From the NCBI GenBank assembly GCA_002790175.1, contig PFUQ01000170.1, forward strand, positions 1 through 9,710: DNA of 9,710 bases. Direction: 5' to 3'. This document shows positions 6,751-9,710 of this stretch, piece by piece. Position 1 is the stretch's first letter. Each line of letters starts with the position of its first letter. A program made the translations under genes and the position numbers. The DNA is from Flavobacteriales bacterium CG_4_9_14_3_um_filter_32_8. GTDB lineage: Bacteria > Bacteroidota > Bacteroidia > Flavobacteriales_E > Vicingaceae. The notes beneath the pieces were generated by a model that did not search any database, was not told where the DNA came from, and saw only the letters and a program-made list of their open reading frames with translations.

Positions 6751-9327
6751 ATGCAACTTTCTTTTTTTAAAACAATTTGGGTAAAAGTTTTACTTTTTTC
6801 TATTTTGGTATTAGCTATAAATTTCTCTACAGATGCTCAAATAAATGTGTTGTGGGAAGCAAGATACACTAGCACAGGTCAAAACGCTGACTCTGGAAAA
6901 GAAATAGCTCTAGATAATAATGGTAATGTTTATGTTACTGGAACTTCTTATACTAGTGTGGCTAACGGTTATGATATCATTACTATTAAATATGATGCAT
7001 TAGGAAATGAATTGTGGTCTGCCGTTTTTAATGGATCTGGCAGTGCTTTAGATGAGGCAAGGGATATTGCTGTTGATCAAAATGGATTTGTTTACGTAAC
7101 TGGATATACCACTTCTACAGGAACAAATTATAATTACATTACCATAAAATATAATTCAACAGGAACTCAACAATGGGCAACGACATACAATGGAACAGGA
7201 AACGCTTATGATGAAGCATATGCTATTGGTTTAGATACTTTAGGAAATTCTTATGTAACAGGGTCGAGTGATGCTGGTGCACAAGGAAGTAATTTTGTTA
7301 CTATAAAATACGATGCTGCTGGAGTTCAACAATGGGCAACATCTTACAATGGTCCGGCAAATAGTATAGATGCAGCAACTCAACTAAAATTAGATGCTCA
7401 ATTTAATGTGTACGTAAGTGGACACAGTACTGGTAGTGGTACTAATTTAGATATAGCAACGATTAAATATGATAATTTTGGAACTCAACAATGGGTATCA
7501 AGATTTAATGGAACATTAAACTTTTTTGATGTGCCTGAAGCTTTATTTATTGATATTTTAAATAATGTTTATGTAGCTGGAGCTTCTTATGGTGGTTTGG
7601 CTACAGAAAATGATTATGTTACTATTAAAATAAATAGTACTGGAACACAACAATGGGCTAAAATTAATGATGGTCCACTAAATGATGAAGATAAGGCTTT
7701 TGATGTTGTGGTTGACCTTAATCAAAATGTTTATGTTACTGGAAGAAGTATGGGAACTGGAGGAACTGCCGAAAATATGGTAACCATTAAATACGATGCA
7801 ACTGGTAATGTATTATGGAAAGACACCTACAATGGTCCAAATAGTGGATATGATGATGCACAACAAATGAGATTAGGTAATTCTGGAGCATTATATATTA
7901 CTGGTTATAGTGCTGGAATCGGGACAAACAACGATTATTTAACTTTAAAATACGACACCAGTAATGGCAACATCTTATGGGAAGCTCGATTTGACGGACC
8001 TGCAAGCAACAGCGACCAAGCTTTTGCAATGGAAATTGACGCTATGGAAAGTATTTATGTAACTGGAACAAGTAATGACCCTGCAACTTTTCAAGATTTT
8101 TCAACCATAAAATGGTGCCAACTCAATAATGATGCTGGTAGTGATGTTCAAATTTGTATAGGAGATACCATTCAATTAAATGCAAATGCACTGGGAGCTA
8201 TAAGCTACAATTGGACACCAAGCACAGGATTAAGTGATAATTTTATAGCTTCTCCATTAGCCTATCCAACAGTAACTACAACTTATATTGTGTCAGCTTT
8301 AAATGCACTAGGGTGCGAAGATTTTGATACCATTGTTGTAACGGTTAATCCACTTCCTTCTGGAGTTATAGCTGTTAGTGGAGCTACCACTTTTTGTTTT
8401 GGTAATTCTGTTACACTAACAGCAGGTAATGCCGATAATTATAGTTGGACTCCCAATGGGGAAACCACTCAATCGATTGTAGTTTACACTTCGGGTAATT
8501 ATTCTGTAACTGTTATTGATTCTAACTCTTGTGTCAATTCTGCACTTCAAGTTGTAACAGTTTATAATTTGCCAAATGTTTCTGCTGGTTCCGATGTCAA
8601 TTTATGTAATGGTGCAAGTATGCAACTAAATGCTACGGGTGCTATAAATTTTACATGGAATACCCAAACTAACTTATCGGATTCAACCATAGCTAATCCG
8701 ATAATTAATCCAACTACTGCCACAACTTATTGGGTAATAGGTGAAGATGTTAATGGATGTAAGAAAACAGATTCTGTAAGTATTGCAATAAGTATTGCTC
8801 CTACTGCCATTATCAGTCCACCAAGTCCGAATGATACTTTATATTTACTTCAAGCAAATGGAGGAGACATTCAGTTTTTTTCCAACCTAAGTACCAATGT
8901 GATCAGTTATGCTTGGGATTTTGGTGAGGGAGGAACAGCCATTGTTCAAAACCCTATTTACACTTATACATTGCCAGGATTATGGAATGTAGAATTAATA
9001 ACTACCAATGGAGGCTGCAAAGATACTGCTAATATTAGTGTTATGGTTTATAATACCAATGCAGTAAATGACATGTATTCCAACGCAAGTGTATTACTTT
9101 ACCCTAACCCAGCTAATGATTACGTTGAAATTGATTTTAATGGATTGGGTCAAGAAAATATTTTGCTTTCCATTTATAACAGTTTAGGAAAATTTGTAGC
9201 ATCACATTTATATAAAGACACCCACTCAGTAAAGTTAAACACTACTAATCTTTCAAATGGAATCTATTTCTTCGTATTAAGTGTTGATGAGCAAAAAATA
9301 GTAAATCGTCTCACGATTACCAGATAG
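6751..9327 (+). CDS. Secreted SBBP beta-propeller protein with Ig/PKD-like domains and type A T9SS sorting tail
   Basis: An 858-residue predicted extracellular or surface protein. After a signal peptide (about 1-30, ending FSTDAQ) come eight SBBP-type repeats (about 31-455). Each has a core like GNVYVTG...TIKYD..G..QW, of which the last (IYVTGTS...STIKW) is shorter; together they should form one closed beta-propeller. Next come two or three Ig-like modules with paired cysteines (about 460-690, starting near QICIGDTIQLNA, FCFGNSVTLTA and LCNGASMQLNA), each with a W..N/TPxTGLSD or TTTY..S-like core, then one PKD domain (YAWDFGEGG near 725). The type A sorting domain (about 778-858) begins LLYPNPANDYVEI and ends with KIVNRLTITR. 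The type A tail directs export by the T9SS and usually attachment to the surface. No catalytic motif is seen, so a binding or structural role is inferred. It is transcribed away from the type B cargo operon. Confidence 0.92.
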   Translation: MQLSFFKTIWVKVLLFSILVLAINFSTDAQINVLWEARYTSTGQNADSGKEIALDNNGNVYVTGTSYTSVANGYDIITIKYDALGNELWSAVFNGSGSALDEARDIAVDQNGFVYVTGYTTSTGTNYNYITIKYNSTGTQQWATTYNGTGNAYDEAYAIGLDTLGNSYVTGSSDAGAQGSNFVTIKYDAAGVQQWATSYNGPANSIDAATQLKLDAQFNVYVSGHSTGSGTNLDIATIKYDNFGTQQWVSRFNGTLNFFDVPEALFIDILNNVYVAGASYGGLATENDYVTIKINSTGTQQWAKINDGPLNDEDKAFDVVVDLNQNVYVTGRSMGTGGTAENMVTIKYDATGNVLWKDTYNGPNSGYDDAQQMRLGNSGALYITGYSAGIGTNNDYLTLKYDTSNGNILWEARFDGPASNSDQAFAMEIDAMESIYVTGTSNDPATFQDFSTIKWCQLNNDAGSDVQICIGDTIQLNANALGAISYNWTPSTGLSDNFIASPLAYPTVTTTYIVSALNALGCEDFDTIVVTVNPLPSGVIAVSGATTFCFGNSVTLTAGNADNYSWTPNGETTQSIVVYTSGNYSVTVIDSNSCVNSALQVVTVYNLPNVSAGSDVNLCNGASMQLNATGAINFTWNTQTNLSDSTIANPIINPTTATTYWVIGEDVNGCKKTDSVSIAISIAPTAIISPPSPNDTLYLLQANGGDIQFFSNLSTNVISYAWDFGEGGTAIVQNPIYTYTLPGLWNVELITTNGGCKDTANISVMVYNTNAVNDMYSNASVLLYPNPANDYVEIDFNGLGQENILLSIYNSLGKFVASHLYKDTHSVKLNTTNLSNGIYFFVLSVDEQKIVNRLTITR

Positions 9328-9387
9328 AATTTTTTATATAAATTCAACTAGTTAAAATGTTATCTTTATGGGAAATAATGGGTAAAT

Positions 9388-9710
9388 ATGAAAATTTTAG
9401 GTATTTTAATCATATCTTTTAGTCTTATCTTTTGTACTCCAAAAGGACCTCAAACATATAGCAGCCCTTATGTTGGAAAAACGAAAAGCGAATTAATTGC
9501 TACAAAAGGGATAGCCAAAACTATAAAGATATTTGATAAAACAGAAGCATATATCTATAAAACGAGAGAAGAATACTTTGGAAAAAAAATAACCCTAAAT
9601 GACCAAGATTCGTCAGTATTACCAAAAAAAGTGTTCGATATTGAACATATCTACTATATTAACGAGCAGGGCATTATCTACAAATACCAAGTCTGGAAAA
9701 AAAGAATTAA
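9388..9710 (+). CDS. Small probable lipoprotein, BamE-like N-terminal motif, 3' end outside the window
   Basis: The open frame starts at ATG 9388 and runs 107 codons to the edge, where the last two bases (AA) leave it without a stop, so the protein continues a little further. Residues 1-15 are a short hydrophobic signal (MKILGILIISFSLIF) followed by Cys16. LIFC is an imperfect lipobox because of Phe at -1, so lipidation is probable rather than certain. Residues 28-41 read YVGKTKSELIATKG, the pattern of SmpA/BamE-like small lipoproteins (aromatic, G, short linker, LI, G). The later HIYYINEQGIIYKYQVWKK resembles the strand pair that ends such folds. It begins 60 bp after the preceding gene. A near-consensus -7 box (TATCTTTA, 9361-9368) could give it its own transcript. 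The function is not known; the BamE-like fold is inferred from motif spacing only. Confidence 0.72.
   Translation, partial: MKILGILIISFSLIFCTPKGPQTYSSPYVGKTKSELIATKGIAKTIKIFDKTEAYIYKTREEYFGKKITLNDQDSSVLPKKVFDIEHIYYINEQGIIYKYQVWKKRI

Noticed and set aside
9325..9360. Possible terminator after the beta-propeller gene (AACTAGTT palindrome and T run)
   Set aside because: The palindrome is only 8 bp with no loop, and the T run precedes it rather than follows, so it does not form a credible intrinsic terminator on the plus strand.

Overview
The window is AT-rich DNA from a member of the Bacteroidota, most likely an uncultured or environmental Flavobacteriia-like lineage. The evidence is the type IX secretion (T9SS) gene content, PKD-rich giant secreted proteins, both classes of T9SS C-terminal sorting domain (type A and type B), promoter boxes of the Bacteroidota TAnnTTTG kind, and the absence of clear Shine-Dalgarno sequences.

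Layout. (1) Positions 1-195, minus strand: the 5' end of a secreted protein gene whose mature N-terminus carries the GVGTTSP-type motif of Bacteroidota tail-fibre-like or adhesin-like proteins. Its start codon and signal-peptide core are separated by exactly 12 perfect copies of a 7-bp repeat (109-192). With 12 copies the ATG is out of frame and reads only M(KLQTSNF)4 and then stops; with 10 or 13 copies it would read into the signal peptide. (2) Positions 196-318: an intergenic region with a possible promoter and a weak A/T hairpin. (3) Positions 319-6589, minus strand: a tight three-gene operon. In transcription order it holds a 1050-residue PKD-repeat protein with a type B (gliding-motility-associated) C-terminal domain, a PorP/SprF-family outer-membrane protein 5 bp downstream, and a PorE-like TPR/beta-propeller/OmpA protein joined to it by an ATGA overlap. 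(4) Positions 6590-6750: a divergent promoter region. (5) Positions 6751-9327, plus strand: an 858-residue secreted protein with eight SBBP beta-propeller repeats, Ig/PKD-like domains and a type A T9SS sorting tail. (6) Positions 9388-9710, plus strand: the 5' part of a small probable lipoprotein with a BamE-like look, cut by the window edge.

How they fit together: the minus-strand operon looks like a dedicated cargo-plus-outer-membrane-machinery module for the T9SS. The type B cargo is encoded with a PorP/SprF protein, the family known to be needed for type B cargo, and with a peptidoglycan-binding OmpA partner. The divergent gene encodes a second cargo of the type A class. The main item for follow-up is the heptanucleotide repeat at the left edge, which has the architecture of a slipped-strand phase-variation switch built into a signal peptide.
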